Shown here: piece after piece, positions 13,831 to 14,501 of the stretch
Layout: each line of letters starts with the position of its first letter
Position numbering within the stretch: position 1 is the stretch's first letter
Source of the DNA: Roseiarcus sp050013915
Lineage (GTDB): Bacteria > Pseudomonadota > Alphaproteobacteria > Rhizobiales > Beijerinckiaceae
DNA: 14,501 nt
Assembly: GCA_050013915.1 (NCBI GenBank)
Contig: JBEKEI010000124.1
Coordinates: 1-14,501 of the forward strand
Direction: 5' to 3'
Notes under the pieces: generated by a model
The model's input: only the letters and a program-made list of their open reading frames with translations
Told to the model about the DNA's origin: nothing
The model's database searches: none
Position numbers and translations under genes: made by a program

Positions 13831-14501
13831 GTGAAGGTCCTGTTCGGCGCCCGCCTGTTCGACGGCGAGCGGATGCGCGAGGATTGCGCGCTCGTCCTCG
13901 ACGGCGCCGCCATCGTCGCGCTGACGCCGGTCGCCGACCGGCCGCGCCATGGCGAAGCGATCGATCTGGGCGGCGGCGTGCTCGCGCCCGGGCTCATCGA
14001 CTGGCAGGTCAATGGCGGCGGCGGCGTGCTGTTCAACGCGACGCCGACGGTCGAGGGCGTCGCCGCGATCCTCGCCGCCCATCGCACGGACGGCACGACG
14101 TCGCTGCTGCCGACCGTCATCACCGACGCGCCGGCGACGCTCGAGGCCGCGCTCGCCGCCGCCGCGCAGGCGCATGCGCGGGCGCCCGGCGCGCTCGGCG
14201 TCCATGTCGAGGGGCCGTTCATCGACGTCAGGCGCAAGGGCGCCCATCCCGCCCATTTCATCCGCGCGATGACTGGAGCCGACGCCGACCGGCTGATCGA
14301 CGCCCGGGCGGGCGCGATGGTCGTCACGCTGGCGCCCGCCGCGGTCCCGAACGATCTCGTTGCGCATCTCGCGCGGGCCGGCGTGATCGTCAGCCTCGGC
14401 CATGCCGAGGCGAGCGCGGAGGAGGCGCAGGCGGCGTTCCGCGCGGGGGCGCGCGCGGTGACCCATCTCTACAATGCGATGAGCCAGCTCGGCCATCGAG
14501 C
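13831..14501 (+). CDS. nagA: N-acetylglucosamine-6-phosphate deacetylase, N-terminal 223 residues (3' end beyond window)
   Basis: Hydrolyses GlcNAc-6-phosphate to glucosamine-6-phosphate and acetate in amino-sugar and cell-wall recycling; a cytosolic metal-dependent amidohydrolase. The GTG start gives VKVLFGARLFDGERM, the normal beginning of the family; an internal ATG at 13873 would cut off the first strand. Signatures seen: GLIDWQVNGGGGVLFN (54-69), DGTTSLLPT (87-95), GVHVEGPFI (123-131, with the metal-binding Glu), SLGHAEAS (metal His) and THLYNAMS (second metal His). The family is about 380 residues, so about 160 are missing here. No ribosome binding site precedes the GTG; a 14-codon frame (13790-13834) ends on it as GTGA, but its relevance is doubtful. 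Whether nag or PTS genes follow is not visible. Confidence 0.95.
   Translation, partial: MKVLFGARLFDGERMREDCALVLDGAAIVALTPVADRPRHGEAIDLGGGVLAPGLIDWQVNGGGGVLFNATPTVEGVAAILAAHRTDGTTSLLPTVITDAPATLEAALAAAAQAHARAPGALGVHVEGPFIDVRRKGAHPAHFIRAMTGADADRLIDARAGAMVVTLAPAAVPNDLVAHLARAGVIVSLGHAEASAEEAQAAFRAGARAVTHLYNAMSQLGHR

Noticed and set aside
13790..13834. 14-codon frame (MSLAPSARNRRRRS) ending in GTGA on the nagA start
   Set aside because: It could couple translation to nagA, but the nearest GGAGG is 17 nt away and such short frames are common by chance.
13831..13846. Shared 15-nt run TGAAGGTCCTGTTCG at the starts of tfuA (12947) and nagA (13832)
   Set aside because: Both encode a KVLF first beta-strand using preferred codons, and homology does not extend beyond it, so I treat it as coincidence rather than a recombination footprint.
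12907..14496. 529-codon minus-strand open frame spanning tfuA and nagA
   Set aside because: It crosses two well-identified plus-strand genes and the gap between them, with a low-complexity translation.

Overview
The window is about 70% GC, densely packed and made of short operons on both strands. It looks like a chromosomal segment of an alphaproteobacterium, probably Hyphomicrobiales. This is inferred from four things: a dimeric 'eukaryotic-like' NADP isocitrate dehydrogenase, a DmeR/DmeF-type cobalt/nickel efflux pair, a soluble globin-coupled chemoreceptor with a C-terminal CheR/CheB tether, and the base composition. There is no rRNA, tRNA, insertion sequence, integrase or CRISPR array.

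Layout. (1) 1-786, minus strand: 5' part of icd, cut by the window edge, with a plausible promoter behind it. (2) 1178-2912, plus strand: a metal-efflux unit. It has a promoter/operator-like inverted repeat, a CsoR/RcnR-family repressor homologue whose usual metal ligands are substituted, and a DmeF-like CDF transporter with an extra soluble domain inside its His-rich loop. (3) 3009-4078, minus strand: an NAD(P)-binding oxidoreductase and a small exported protein of unknown function. (4) 4197-6228, minus strand: a globin-coupled methyl-accepting chemotaxis protein followed by a small four-helix DMT/SMR-like membrane protein. (5) 6393-9268, minus strand: two tandem paralogous membrane-anchored alpha/beta hydrolases, a membrane protein and a winged-helix regulator. 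The last three genes are tightly coupled, and the block is headed by a perfect 13-bp inverted repeat that looks like its operator. (6) 9467-13689, plus strand: a large SARP-like (winged helix + BTAD + TPR) regulator, a 61-residue peptide with a His-rich tail, a YcaO enzyme and a TfuA protein. (7) 13831 to the right edge, plus strand: start of N-acetylglucosamine-6-phosphate deacetylase (nagA).

The part that most deserves attention is region 6. YcaO and TfuA overlap by ATGA, and the small acidic peptide with its strong ribosome binding site ends 5 nt before YcaO. That is the arrangement of a ribosomally synthesised, post-translationally modified peptide (RiPP) locus, with the peptide as candidate precursor. 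In characterised systems the YcaO/TfuA pair installs backbone thioamides. The peptide has no cysteine and ends in three closely spaced histidines, so it is unlike the trifolitoxin and thiovarsolin precursors I know. A SARP/TPR regulator directly upstream suggests dedicated control. The chemistry, the precursor assignment and the product's function are inferences, and no exporter or peptidase is visible in the window.
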